Shown here in pieces: positions 1-10,094 of a DNA stretch of 64,000 nucleotides. The DNA comes from DASUAS01 sp963750045 (GTDB lineage: Bacteria > Actinomycetota > Acidimicrobiia > IMCC26256 > DASPTH01). The stretch covers positions 620,001 through 684,000 of the forward strand of contig CAVVPD010000007.1 of NCBI GenBank assembly GCA_963750045.1, given 5' to 3'. The notes beneath the pieces were generated by a model. It worked only from the letters and a program-made list of their open reading frames with translations. It had not been told where the DNA came from and did no database searches. Within the stretch, counting starts at the first letter, position 1, and every line of letters begins with the position of its first letter. Both the position numbers and the translations under genes were made by a program.

Positions 1-391
1 CGATGCCTGCTCACGGGACGTCGGGCCCGTAGCCCGATGCTCCGCCAGGAGATCGAGTGACCCCGGGCGCGCCCCACACTCCGCGGCGCCCGAGGGCCAA
101 TTGGCGCGGTCGTCGACACGGGTCGGGAATGACCCGGGGATCATGATCCGATGGCCGCGTCCGCTCGCGGGGCGCCTTCCCCAATGCCTGGCGCTCGTCG
201 ATGCTCGAGTGCCTCACCACGTTCATGCGTGAACCTCCTCGGGATCGCGAAGAAGACCGTGGAGCCTGAAGACCGGCCAATCCCCGCGCAGACGGTCCAA
301 GGGGACCAGACTGGCGCGGTCGGGGCGAGGCATCGCAAACGCTCGTCGGCGAGCGGAACACGAAACGCACCACCGAGGAGGCGGTTCCCAC
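1..391. other. No gene recognised
   Basis: I see no convincing gene in this 391-base stretch. A plus-strand frame is open from base 1 to a TGA at 58-60 and could be the tail of a gene entering from the left, but twenty codons are too few to judge. The rest has no recognisable protein in any frame. The last bases hold a strong ribosome site (GAGGAGG) for the gene starting at 392. Confidence 0.4.
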
Positions 392-1708
392 ATGTCCTGG
401 CGCTTGCGTTGGCGGATCTACGAGTACGTCCGAAACAGCTTGTGGATCGTCCCGGGCTTGTTCCTGGTCCTGGCCATCGCACTGGGCATCGTCCTCCCGG
501 ATGTCGACGAGGGAACGAAGACCACGATCGGTCTTTCGTTCGGATCAGGCGCGGCGGAATCGATCCTCGGTGCGATCGCGGGTGGGATGATCACGTTCAC
601 GGGCTTCGTGTTCTCGGTCCTGCTGCTCGCGGTGCAATTCGGGTCGAGCCAGTTCTCGCCGCGGATGCTGCGCCGCTTCCTGCGCGATCCGGTGACGAAG
701 GTCGCCCTCGGGGTGTTCATCGGCACCTTCATCTACGCGCTGATGGTCTTGCGAACCATCGGCCTCTCCAACGATCCGAAGTTCGTCCCCGACAACTCGA
801 TCACCGTCGCGTTGTGGTGGCTGCTGCTCAGCATGATCCTGTTCCTGCGCTTGATCAGCAAGACCACACAAGGCCTGCGGGTCGCGTCGGTGGTGAAAGA
901 TCTCGGCCGAGACGGAGCGAAGGAGATCGCGCGCTTCTACGGCGACGCAGCCGCGGACCCAGTCGAGGACGCCGCCGAGCCGGAGCCATTCACCGAACCC
1001 TCGCGGCCGGTCGAGTACGGCGGCACACCTGGCGTCTTGCAGAGCGTCGACGCCACAGGGCTCGTCCTGATGGCAAGGGAGTCGGACGCCGTCCTGGAAC
1101 TCGTTCCCGCGATCGGTGACTTCATCGCTCCGGATGCGATCCTGTTTCGCATCAACGGCGGCGCGGGCATTGATCCCGAGCGACTCCGCCGATCCGTAGC
1201 GGTGGGCGACGAACGCACCATGGGCCAGGATCCCGCCTTCGTGCTGCGACTCCTCGCCGACATCTCCTCGAAGGCGCTCTCCCCCGGCATCAACGATCCC
1301 ACGACGTCCGTCCAGGCGCTCGACCAGATCGAGTTGTTGCTTCGACTGCTCGCACGACGCCGACTGACTCCCGGCGAGCGCCGCGACGAGACCGGGCGGG
1401 TACGACTCCGCTATCCCGCGCAATCCTGGGATGACTTCCTCAGCATCGCGCTCGACGAGGCGCGCGTCTTCGGGGCCGGCTCCGCGCAGGTCACCCGCCG
1501 CCTTCGCGCCCTGCTCGACGACCTGCACGACGCGGTACCGGCGCCACGACACGCGGCGGTCGAAGCCCAGCGGGCGCTGCTCGAAGCGACGGTCAGGCGC
1601 AGCTTCGAAGAGCCGGCGGAGCGTGAGATTGCCGCGACGGCCGACCGCCAAGGTCTCGGGAGCTCGCGGCCCGTCCCCGAACGCACCGGCGACCCCGGAC
1701 CGGTGTAG
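392..1708 (+). CDS. DUF2254 family membrane protein
   Basis: A 438-residue inner-membrane protein of the DUF2254 family; the function of the family is not established. Four hydrophobic helices occupy about residues 16-36, 55-80, 104-127 and 137-156. The second and third carry the family pattern of a glycine-rich helix (AIAGGMITFTGFVFS) followed by the segment SPRMLRRFLRDP. The remaining 280 residues form a soluble domain, including a conserved-looking stretch SPGINDPTTSVQALD near residue 303. The ATG start is supported by GAGGAGG about ten bases upstream. It runs towards the SulP gene on the opposite strand with an 85-base gap. The family assignment is from memory of its sequence pattern. Confidence 0.85.
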   Translation: MSWRLRWRIYEYVRNSLWIVPGLFLVLAIALGIVLPDVDEGTKTTIGLSFGSGAAESILGAIAGGMITFTGFVFSVLLLAVQFGSSQFSPRMLRRFLRDPVTKVALGVFIGTFIYALMVLRTIGLSNDPKFVPDNSITVALWWLLLSMILFLRLISKTTQGLRVASVVKDLGRDGAKEIARFYGDAAADPVEDAAEPEPFTEPSRPVEYGGTPGVLQSVDATGLVLMARESDAVLELVPAIGDFIAPDAILFRINGGAGIDPERLRRSVAVGDERTMGQDPAFVLRLLADISSKALSPGINDPTTSVQALDQIELLLRLLARRRLTPGERRDETGRVRLRYPAQSWDDFLSIALDEARVFGAGSAQVTRRLRALLDDLHDAVPAPRHAAVEAQRALLEATVRRSFEEPAEREIAATADRQGLGSSRPVPERTGDPGPV

Positions 1709-1793
1709 GGCTGCCGTCGCAGCTCCAGTACGGCACGCCGCTGCGTCGGCGTGAGCGGAACCGTCGACGCGGCGCACGATGACCACGACCGGA

Positions 1794-3458
1794 CTACCCC
1801 GGGTCGGATCTGTCGTTCCCGCCGCGATGTCGGTCGATCCAGTCGAGCGAATCCTCATGAGCGTGGCGGAGGCCGGCGCCGAGGCGTTCGCCCGACAGGT
1901 AGACGTCCTCCGGGGGGACGATGTCGGTCACGCGCACCGCTCGAAGCTGGTTGACGAGTTGGTCGTTGAGTGACACGAGCACGAGCTTGCTCCCGACGGC
2001 GCGCAGCGACTCGGCATAGCGTTTGAGGACGTCGGTGAACGTGGAGCCGACGTCGGTGCGGCCCCGGAGTCGCAGGATCACGACCGCGTTCGTCGACCGT
2101 TCGGTGACACCGGGGAGCTGCTCCTCGAAGACCGGCGCCGACGCGAAGAAGAGGCTGCCGTACGGCTGGAGGATCACGACTTCGTCGGGTGGGACCTCGG
2201 ACGGCGGCTCGACCTCGACCATGTCATTCGGTGCTGCGATACGCCATTGCTTGATCGTCACGCGGTTCGAGCGGCCGACGACGAACAGGATCGCGGAGAG
2301 GCCGACACCCACGAGCACTGCGTACTGCAACGCGATCAGCAACGTGAGCGCGAACGTGGCCGACACCACCGTCGCCTGCACCGGACCCGTCTTCCACACC
2401 GAATGCAGGTCGGCGACCCTGACCGTGCGCACACCCACCACGATGAGCAGCCCGGCGAGTGCGGGCATCGCGATGTACCCGACGACGCTGCCGAACACCA
2501 GGATCACCACCAGCATCGTCACGCTCGCGACGAACAGCGCGACCCGCGACTTCGCGCCCGCCGTTGCGACCAGCGACGTCGCCGACATCGACCCACCCAC
2601 CGGCATCCCCTGGAAGAACCCGCACGCGACGTTCGCGGCGCCCTGGCCCACGAAGTCGCGCGACACGTCGGGATAGGTGCCGTCGGGGTTCGGGAAGTTC
2701 GCCGAGATCCCCGCCCCCTGCACCAGCCCGACGAACGCCAGCGAGACCGCCGGAACGATGAGCTCCGGGACGAGGCGCAGCAACGGCAGCTGCGGCGCCG
2801 GCAACGAGCGCGGGATGTCGGTGATCGCCCGCAGCTGCTCGACGTCGAGACCCAGTGCCCACACCACGCCCGAGGCCACCACCACCGCCACGACCATGCC
2901 GAGCGAACCCAGCCGGGTCCGCTCCAGCAGCACGATCAACCCGATCGTCAGTGCTCCGATCACCATCGACGGCACGCTCAGCCCACCGACGTTCCAGAGG
3001 TGATCCACCGCGCGAGTGACCCGGTTCGCGCCTTCCCCCCGATATCCGGTCAAGTTGTCGATCTGGCCGAGGATGATGTTCACCCCCACCGCGCTGATGA
3101 ACCCCACCATCACCGCGTTCGAGACGAACCGCAGTGCCACACCCAGCCGCAAGAAGCCCGCCGCCAACATCACCATCCCGGTCAGGATCGACAACGTGAA
3201 CAGCGCACCCGCCGGATCGCGGTCACTGTGCACCACACCTACATCCGCGACCAGCACCGCCATCGCGCCCGTCGCCTGCACAGCCATGAACGACGAGCTC
3301 GTGAAGCACGCGCCCGTGCACGTCCCCACCAGGTACGCGTAGAGACCGAACACGGGGTTCACCCCCGCGAGGAGCCCCCCGGCCAGACCATCGGGGACGC
3401 TCTCCACCCCCAGCACCAGCCCGGCCGCGGCGTCGGCGCGCAACGTCCTGCGTCGCAT
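1794..3458 (-). CDS. SulP/SLC26 family anion permease with STAS domain
   Basis: A multi-pass secondary transporter of the SulP family (sulfate, bicarbonate or similar anions; the substrate cannot be read from sequence). The N-terminal two thirds are a run of hydrophobic helices with the family signature near the start (VESVPDGLAGG) and the conserved block GGFFQGMP-like 'CGFFQGMPVGGSMSAT' in the middle. The last ~130 residues form a cytoplasmic STAS domain with alternating strands and helices (VVILRLRGRTDVGSTF). I place the start at the ATG giving MRRRTLRAD; an in-frame GTG 39 bases upstream would add 13 residues. Length about 554 residues, usual for the family. It is transcribed alone, convergent with the DUF2254 gene. 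Confidence 0.9.
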   Translation of the reverse strand: MRRRTLRADAAAGLVLGVESVPDGLAGGLLAGVNPVFGLYAYLVGTCTGACFTSSSFMAVQATGAMAVLVADVGVVHSDRDPAGALFTLSILTGMVMLAAGFLRLGVALRFVSNAVMVGFISAVGVNIILGQIDNLTGYRGEGANRVTRAVDHLWNVGGLSVPSMVIGALTIGLIVLLERTRLGSLGMVVAVVVASGVVWALGLDVEQLRAITDIPRSLPAPQLPLLRLVPELIVPAVSLAFVGLVQGAGISANFPNPDGTYPDVSRDFVGQGAANVACGFFQGMPVGGSMSATSLVATAGAKSRVALFVASVTMLVVILVFGSVVGYIAMPALAGLLIVVGVRTVRVADLHSVWKTGPVQATVVSATFALTLLIALQYAVLVGVGLSAILFVVGRSNRVTIKQWRIAAPNDMVEVEPPSEVPPDEVVILQPYGSLFFASAPVFEEQLPGVTERSTNAVVILRLRGRTDVGSTFTDVLKRYAESLRAVGSKLVLVSLNDQLVNQLRAVRVTDIVPPEDVYLSGERLGAGLRHAHEDSLDWIDRHRGGNDRSDPG

Positions 3459-3686
3459 CACTGTGCAGCCCGGTCGACCAAGGAGATCACGTGCCACTCT
3501 CGACTCGAGGCCCTCGGGCCGTCGCTTCTCGTCTGCATCGATGACGTGGCGCGGTCGGACCGCGGCCTGACACGACCGCGGCCCGACCGTTCAGCGGATT
3601 CGACGAGGAGATCGCCGAAGCGGGCGGAGCCTCCAACGACCTCAAGCTCTACGCGCCGCGGCATGCAACGCGCGAAGCGATCGTGC

Positions 3687-4103
3687 TCAGACGTCGCCCC
3701 CAGCCCACTCGTCGAGGCGGCCGCCGTGCACGACCAGGCCCCAGATGACGAGCAGGTCGATCACGATCATGGTGAACGACCAGAACGGGTAGTGCGGCAG
3801 GTACGCGAGCTGCAACAACGCGTTGAGACCGGCGACGATCACGCCGACCATGCGCCCGAACATGTTGCCGCTGAAGATCAGGAGTCCGGCCAGGATCAAG
3901 ATCACCCCCCAGATCAGCACCGCCCAACCCCACGTCTTGAGGTTGTTCGTGACCGGGAGTTGCCCGCCGCTGCCGCCCGCGAGGCCCTTCAGGTAGCTGT
4001 CGTTCGTGATCGCCACCAGCCCGTCGAAGACGTTCATGAACCCGACGATCAGGATCATGATCCCCGCGAACAGCTTCCAACCTGCACCGTTGCTCTCTTC
4101 CAT
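3687..4103 (-). CDS. DUF7144-type small membrane protein
   Basis: A 138-residue membrane protein with four predicted helices: GWKLFAGIMILIVGFMNVFDG at the start, then segments near residues 48-70, 75-97 and 103-125. This layout, with the first helix beginning GWxLFAG, matches the actinobacterial DUF7144 membrane proteins; no function is known. The ATG start (MEESNG) follows a purine-rich site (GAGGGGGAAG). The frame stays open upstream of this start, but that part lies antisense to the next gene's leader and has no membrane character, so I reject the longer version. It is divergent from the exporter at 4299. Confidence 0.75.
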   Translation of the reverse strand: MEESNGAGWKLFAGIMILIVGFMNVFDGLVAITNDSYLKGLAGGSGGQLPVTNNLKTWGWAVLIWGVILILAGLLIFSGNMFGRMVGVIVAGLNALLQLAYLPHYPFWSFTMIVIDLLVIWGLVVHGGRLDEWAGGDV

Positions 4104-4298
4104 GGGTGTCTTCCCCCTCACGAGAATGGGGGACGTGGTGCCCCCCTGTGCTCGGGGCGAGTCTCCGCCGATCGGCTCCCCGGGGCAAGCACCCGTCGCG
4201 GGCCCGTCGTTCGCACCCGGTCGCCCCATCCGGGCCATCATTGCCCCGGTCGAAAGGCGACGCAGCCGAGCGCGACCGCAGAGGAAAGGGAACCAGCG

Positions 4299-5948
4299 AT
4301 GACCGACACGACGGTGACGAGCGAAGGCGCCGCGGGCGCGGCCAAGGCCGTGCTCGTCACGCTGGCCGCGGCGCAGTTCGTGATGATCCTCGACGCATCG
4401 GTGATGAACGTGTCGATCGCGACCGTCGCCAAGGACCTGGGGACGACGGTCACCGGCATCCAGACCGCGATCACGATGTACACGCTGGTGATGGCGTCGC
4501 TGATGATCACCGGCGGGCGGATGGGCGCCATCCTCGGCCGCAAGCGTGCCTTCACCATCGGTTGCGTGATCTACGCGTGCGGGTCGTTGACGACGGCGGT
4601 GTCGCCCAACCTCGGCGTCCTGTTGTTCGGGTGGTCGTTCCTCGAAGGCGTCGGCGCCGCGTTGGTGATGCCGGCGATCGTCGCGCTCGGTGGCGTCGAA
4701 CTTCGCGAGACCCGACCGGCCGCGGGCGTACGGCCTGGTCGCGGCGGGCGGCGCGATCGCGGTGGGCGTCGGCCCGTTGATCGGCGGGCTGTTCACCACG
4801 TACTGGTCGTGGCGCTACGTGTTCGTCGGCGAGGCGCTCGTGATCGGCGTGGTCCTCCTGCTCAACCGGCGCACCGCCGACACGCCGAAGGAGGAAGGGG
4901 CCCGTCTCGACCTCATCGGCACCTTGCTCTCGGCCCTCGGCCTCGGCCTGATCGTCTACGGGGTGCTGCGCTCGGGCACCTGGGGATTCGTGCAACCCAA
5001 GCCGGACGCGCCGACCTGGTTGGGGCTCTCGCCGGTCATCTGGTTGCTGCTCGGCGGCGGCGCGGTCCTGTTGGGCTTCCTCGCCTGGGAGAAGTACCGA
5101 CGCGACGCCGGCAAGCCGGCACTGCTCGACCCCGTGATCCTGCGCGTCCGCCTGCTGCGCAGCGGACTCACCGCGTTCTTCTTCCAGTACCTGCTCCAGG
5201 CCGGGCTCTTCTTCGCGGTGCCGCTCTTCCTCTCGATCGCGCTCGGCCTCTCGGCGATCGACACCGGCGTCCGCATCCTCCCCCTGTCGATCACGCTGGT
5301 GATCGCCGCGGTCGGCGTCCCCCGGGTGTTCCCCGCGGCATCGCCGCGGCGGGTCTCGCAACTCGGGTTCCTCCTGTTGTTCCTCGGCATCGTCGTGTTC
5401 GTCGGCGCGCTCGACGCCGGCGCGGGGGCCGAGATCGTCACCTGGCCGATGATCCTCGCCGGCCTCGGCATCGGCGCGGCTCGCGTCGCAGCTCGGCGCG
5501 GTGACGGTCTCGGCGCTGCCCGACGAGCAGAGCGGCGAGGTCGGGGGGCTCCAGAACACCTTCTCGAACCTCGGCATCTCGATCGGCACCGCGCTCGGCG
5601 GGCGCGGTCCTGATCTCCGCGCTCACCGCGTCGTTCTTCAGCGGCATCGCCAGCAACCCGGACGTGCCCAAGGACCTCACCTCCAAGGCCCAGACCGAGC
5701 TGTCGAGTGGCGTGCCGTTCATCTCCGACGCCGACCTCGAAGCCGCCCTCAACGACGCGGGTGTCACCGGTCAGACCGCCCAGGCCATCGTGGACGACAA
5801 CGCCCAGGCCCGCATCGACGGCCTGCGCGCCGCGCTGTCGGTCCTCGCCGTCCTCGCCCTCGTCGCGCTGTCCTTGAGTGGCAGCCTCCCCACCACGGCC
5901 GTCGGCGCCGACGCACAGCCGGAGCCGGAACCGGAAACGGCGTCGTAG
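4299..5948 (+). CDS. DHA2-type MFS drug/metabolite exporter, broken by three frameshifts
   Basis: A 14-helix major facilitator of the DHA2 (EmrB/QacA) class, about 548 residues once repaired. The start ATG follows AGGAAAGG. The first 130 residues show the class pattern (FVMILDASVMNVSIATVAK, then GRxGxxxGRKR). The reading frame then breaks three times, each by one extra G: near 4689 (CTCGGTGGCG should read CTCGTGGCG), near 5478 (GCGGCTCGCG should read GCGCTCGCG) and near 5600 (GGCGGGCG should read GGCGGCG). Removing these gives an uninterrupted protein ending at 5948. Either this is a pseudogene or, more likely given the same error type across the window, the consensus has inserted bases. Substrate unknown. 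Confidence 0.85.
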
Positions 5949-5967
5949 CGCACGCCGCCCCGACGAC

Positions 5968-6693
5968 CTACCCGCCGGGCCTCGTCCGCGCAGGCGCTCC
6001 GAGATGACGGTCGAAGAACGCCGCGATGCGGCCACGGGCGTCGGCCGCGGCCGCGGCGTCGTAGCCACCGCCGATGAGCTTGCCCACGACGGCGAAGAAC
6101 GCGCTGTCGTGCTGGTTCAGGAACGAGTGGCCGGCGTCGGGATACTCCTTCACGTCGTGGTCGATCCCGGCTTCGGTGAGCACCCGGTCCAGGGTGGCCG
6201 CGGCACCGCGCAGCGTGCGGTCCTGCCCCCCGAAGCTGCCCACGATCGGGCACGCGTCGCGCAGCAGCGTCACCGCGTCCTTGGGGACCGTGCCGTAGTT
6301 CACGCTCGACGCACCGAAGCCGTGCCCCGGCGCGAGCAGGAGCGCGAACCCGCCGCCCATGCAGAACCCGATCACACCGATCCGCCCGGTGCACTCGCGC
6401 CGCGCCGCGAGCCAGGAGCGCGTCGCCTCCACGTCGTCGAACGCCGTGCCCTCCCCGCGCGAGAGATCGCGAAAGGTCGCGAACAGGCACGGCAGCTTCG
6501 CTCCCCGCCAGAACAGATCGGGCGCCACCGCCAGGTAGCCGCAGCTCGCGAGCCAGTCGGCCTGCTCGCGCACGTCGTCGCTCATGCCGAGGGCGTCGTG
6601 GATCACCACGACACCCGGCCAGGGTCCCTCGCCCGACGGCCGCGCCAGGTACGCGGGCATCTGCTCCGGGACGGGGATGACGGTGTCGCTCAT
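5968..6693 (-). CDS. Dienelactone hydrolase family protein
   Basis: An alpha/beta hydrolase of the dienelactone hydrolase family, 241 residues, predicted cytosolic. The nucleophile elbow is G-F-C-M-G-G with Cys111, an acid follows in GGQD (about residue 153), and the histidine sits in AGHSF near residue 185: a Cys-Asp-His triad typical of the family. An early VIHDALG supplies the oxyanion region. The family opens dienelactones in chlorocatechol breakdown, but most members act on unknown esters or thioesters. The start chosen is the ATG giving MSDTVIP, preceded by GGGGAGCACCG; a longer in-frame start 51 bases upstream is less likely. It is convergent with the exporter, 19 bases apart. Confidence 0.9.
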   Translation of the reverse strand: MSDTVIPVPEQMPAYLARPSGEGPWPGVVVIHDALGMSDDVREQADWLASCGYLAVAPDLFWRGAKLPCLFATFRDLSRGEGTAFDDVEATRSWLAARRECTGRIGVIGFCMGGGFALLLAPGHGFGASSVNYGTVPKDAVTLLRDACPIVGSFGGQDRTLRGAAATLDRVLTEAGIDHDVKEYPDAGHSFLNQHDSAFFAVVGKLIGGGYDAAAAADARGRIAAFFDRHLGAPARTRPGG

Positions 6694-6785
6694 CGGTGCT
6701 CCCCGGTCGATGACGGGATCGACTCCCGCCGCCTGGGCATCCACCCTTCCCGACGCCCCGCCCGCTGTCCAGCGAGCGGGGTCGC

Positions 6786-8015
6786 TCAGCTGCGCAGCTC
6801 GGTGTCGAGCTCGTCGAGGCTCTCGTGGACCTCACCGACGAGGTCCCGCACCTGCTCGGCGGCTTGGTCGATGCTCTTCCTGGCCTGGGTGTGGAAGCGC
6901 TTGATCGCGGTGTGGCGCTCCAGCGCGCGTGACGCGTCGTCGAGCAGGCAACGGATGCGCTCGAGATCGAGGCCCTCCTGCTCCCCGCCGGCGAGCCCGC
7001 GACGCACCGTCCAGCGTGCCCACATGTAGGCGAGGCGCAGCGCCGACTCGTCGCCGTCGTCGGGGTCGAGCACCACGATGACCTTGTCGTCGTAGTACTG
7101 GAACGGCACCGCGGTGGGTGCCTGGTCCTGCGACCGGAACACCGCGATGGCCGCCAACGCGTCGCGGTTGCACAGCGCCTCGTCCAGCTCGGCCATCGTC
7201 TTGCGCAGGTTGAGCGGGCGGTTCTTCACCTCGAGCGTGAAGCGCGCCTCCACCCCGTAGGTGTCTTCCCGGTTGAGGGTGACCACCTCGTCGCCCACCC
7301 GCGACGCCTTGGAGCCCGGGTCGTGGGCGGTGACCTCGGCCAGGTCGCCGTAGTTCGCGGCCAGCGCGCTCACGCACTCGTCGACCAGGTCCTCGTAGTC
7401 GAAGCCCTTGCCGGTGGTGTGCTCGTAGACCTCCTCGGTCGCGTCGAGGATCCCGAGGTGCTCGGTGACGCGCCGCAGCTCGTCGGCGACGTCGCTCACC
7501 TCGCGCTGCACGGTGTCGACCAGCTCGGTCTTCAACCGGCCCATCGGGCTGTCGGCGATCTCGGGCGTGATGAGCCCCTTCATCGTCGAGAGCACCAGCT
7601 CCTCGACCTTGGCCAGCACGCTCACCTTGGAGTCGGCGTCGAACGTGTCGCCCAGCAGCTGCTCGAACTCCGTGCGGAACCCGTCCAACGTGCCGGTCAG
7701 CGCTCCGTCCTCCGCGTCCAGCAACCCGGCCGAGGTGCGGGCGATCTCGTCGACCGCGTCGGTCACCCGGGACTCGAACCGGGCTTCGAGGTCCGAGAAC
7801 GACCGCTCGATCACGTCGACGTCGACCGTCACGTGCGCGGCCCGCATCGCCCGCGCCCCCACCCGCAGGCACTGGCTCACCGCCGCCACCGGGTCGTCGG
7901 ACTCCCCGACGATCCGCACGACCTCGTCGTCGGGCTCCTCCAACTCGCGCAGGTAGACGACCCCGTCGACCACCAGGACCCGTCCCGTGTGCAACACCAC
8001 CGGTTGTGCGCTCAT
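6786..8015 (-). CDS. Coiled-coil protein with a possible PD-(D/E)XK nuclease-like core
   Basis: A 409-residue protein I do not recognise as a named family. After a small N-terminal domain (VLVVDGVVYLRELEE), residues about 70-230 are long, charged helices of coiled-coil character. Residues about 255-370 look alpha/beta and contain GDEVVTLN followed by FTLEVKNRPLN; the acidic residue then E-x-K spacing resembles the core of PD-(D/E)XK nucleases, an arrangement also seen in RmuC-like proteins. The C-terminal 60 residues are again helical. The ATG start giving MSAQPVV is supported by GGAGCACACG. Nuclease activity is an inference from one motif. It is divergent from the ferritin-like fusion at 8243. 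Confidence 0.7.
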   Translation of the reverse strand: MSAQPVVLHTGRVLVVDGVVYLRELEEPDDEVVRIVGESDDPVAAVSQCLRVGARAMRAAHVTVDVDVIERSFSDLEARFESRVTDAVDEIARTSAGLLDAEDGALTGTLDGFRTEFEQLLGDTFDADSKVSVLAKVEELVLSTMKGLITPEIADSPMGRLKTELVDTVQREVSDVADELRRVTEHLGILDATEEVYEHTTGKGFDYEDLVDECVSALAANYGDLAEVTAHDPGSKASRVGDEVVTLNREDTYGVEARFTLEVKNRPLNLRKTMAELDEALCNRDALAAIAVFRSQDQAPTAVPFQYYDDKVIVVLDPDDGDESALRLAYMWARWTVRRGLAGGEQEGLDLERIRCLLDDASRALERHTAIKRFHTQARKSIDQAAEQVRDLVGEVHESLDELDTELRS

Positions 8016-8174
8016 CGTGTGCTCCTGTTCGTCCCGCACCACGAGTGTCCACCCGGGGTGAGACACCTACGTCGGGACGGCCCACAGCCCTTGACCGGCA
8101 AGGGTTCCCGGTGATCCCCGTCGGCGTGCACCGGGCCGCAGGTGACCGCTCGGGACGCCACGTGGTACACCACC

Positions 8175-8195
8175 GGCACCGGGGTGGTCGGTGCC
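8175..8195. promoter_or_regulatory. Inverted repeat in divergent intergenic region
   Basis: GGCACCG and CGGTGCC face each other across a 7-base loop, 47 bases upstream of the ATG at 8243. A second smaller palindrome, CCCTTG-ACCGG-CAAGGG, lies at 8088-8104. Both sit between two divergent genes, where an operator or leader hairpin would be expected. No U-run follows, so a terminator is less likely. Function not shown. Confidence 0.25.
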
Positions 8196-8242
8196 GCGCC
8201 GGCCGCCGACACGCTGGGGCGTCGGGCCCTCGGGAGCCGCAC

Positions 8243-10094
8243 ATGAGCGAGCTCGAAGACGTGATGCTCGCCGAGGTCGACGGTCTCCTCACGCGCTCGG
8301 CGGCGCGAGTACGCCGAACGTCCCGACGAAGAGGCGGAGCACCTCTGGTTGCTGGCGCTCGAGCGGGAGCAGATCGTCGCGGTCGCGTACCGCGAGGAAT
8401 CGGTCGCGGGCCGCATCGATGCGCTCGACCTGAGCGACGACCTCCGGGCGACGTTGCGCCAGACCCTCGTGTGGATCTGGAAGGACGAGGAGCTCCACGC
8501 CGAGTACCTGCGCGGCGTGCTGCTGCGGCGCGGCGGGTTGGGGTCGTCGCTGGTCGTCTACGGGCGCCAGTTGCAGGGCGCGCTCTCGGGCTGGGTGACC
8601 GCGACCGAACACCACCGCGACCCGCGCACGGCGCCCCTGCGGACGGGCGCGGCGAGCGCGCTCGTCGCCGTCGCCGGCGTGACCGGACGCATCCCCCGGC
8701 TCATGCAGCGTGAGCTGCGGTTCCAGACGTTCCGCCGCTACTGCGAGCTCAACGTGGTGCTCGAGATGACTGCCGAACGCGCCTACCGCCGGCTCGTGGA
8801 GCTGGCGGCGACCGACGAGGAGCGCGAGATCTTCGGCCGCATCCGCGACGACGAGCAGCGCCACACCGACGCGTTCCGCGTGCTCGCGGCCGCGCTCACC
8901 GACACCGACGAGCTCGCCGACGGCTGGACCGAGGGCGACGTGATCGACGCGCTGTCGAAGATCAGCGTGTGGTTCCTTCCCGCCCCGCTGCGCTCGGGGC
9001 CGGCGGTCGACGTCGACGGCGGGCGCGCCCGCACGTTCGGCTCCGGCGCGCCGGTCGTCGTCCGGAGCGGGCACTCCGACCGCGACAAGCTCGCGGTGCT
9101 GGAGGACGTGCTCGACCGCGCCGGGCTCGGCGGGCGCGCCAGCGGCGCGCGCAGCGCAGCGATCCGGGCGTCGTTCATGCTCGGGTACGACCGGGCCGAC
9201 CGGTCGAACGTCAACGATCCCGAGCTCGTCGCCGGCGTCGCCCGGTACCTGCGTCGGCACGGCATCGAGGACGTCGCGGTGCTCGAGGCGCCCACCGTGT
9301 ACGGCAACGTCTTCGGGCACCGGTCGGTCGCCGAGGTGGCGCGCTACTTCGGCTTCGAGTCGCCCGACTACCGGATCGTGGACATCGGCGACGACCTCCG
9401 CCGCTTCCGCTTCGAGCGCGGCCTCGTGCAGGAGGCGATCAGCGCGACGTGGGTCGACGCCGACCTCCGCGTCGTGATGCCGAAGCTGCGCACCGACCCG
9501 ACCGAGTTCGCGCACCTCTCGCTCTCGACGCTCGAGGGGACCACCGGGCCCATCGACGAGACGTTCTACGCCAACCGCCGGGTCGACTTCCGCTCCGCCA
9601 CCATGATGGTGCTCGACGTCGCCCCGCCCGACTTCGCGGTCGTGGACGCGTGGGCGCCGGTGGCCGACGGCCCCTTCGGCGTGATGGGCTGCGCGCACCC
9701 GGCCGAGGTCCGTCACCTCTACGCGGGCGCCGACGCGCTGGCCGTCGACGAGGTCGTGCTCGGCGATCTCGGCATCACCGACCCGCGCCAGGCACCGATC
9801 GTGCGCCGCGCCCACCACTGGTTCGGCTCGCCGGTGCAGGACGTGACCGTCGACGGCGAACGACCCGCGCTCCACGACGAGCTGCGGGGCGCGCACGCGT
9901 CGGCGCCGCTGCGCGCGCTGGGCACGATGTCGTATCCGATCTACGTGTACCTCAGCAATCGGGGTGAGCTGTTCGTGCCGGCCATGGACGTCGACGCCTT
10001 CCCGCCGACCGCACCCGCCGGCGTGGTGACGCGCGCGATCCGATGGAGCTCGCAGCGCGCCTTCGGCCTGCGCGCGCCGACCGGGGTCCGCTGA
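8243..10094 (+). CDS. Ferritin-like domain fused to a DUF362 domain
   Basis: About 616 residues after repair of one extra G near 8303 (TCGGCGGCGCGAG should read TCGGCGCGCGAG). The N-terminal ~220 residues form a helical bundle with metal-ligand-like spacing: EREQ near residue 34, WKDEELHAEY near residue 80, then ERAYRR and DDEQRHTDAF, all typical of ferritin-like di-iron proteins. The C-terminal ~340 residues match the DUF362 pattern: VNDPELVAGVARYLRRHG, DADLRVVMPKLRTDP, and FAVVDAW...DGPFGVMG followed by GADALAVDEVVLGDLG. DUF362 has no fixed biochemical role. No [4Fe-4S] cysteine motif is visible. Its stop overlaps the start of the next gene (TGATG), so the two are probably translated together. 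Confidence 0.8.

Noticed and set aside
2247..4298. Very long plus-strand open frame running antisense through SulP and into the exporter
   Set aside because: High-GC shadow frame: it has arginine/histidine-rich, low-complexity translation, while SulP and the DUF7144 gene on the other strand show real domains. Only its last part from 4299 is a gene.
4299..5948. Calling the exporter a certain pseudogene
   Set aside because: Three breaks are all single extra G bases and no other damage is present, so the sequence may be intact in the organism.
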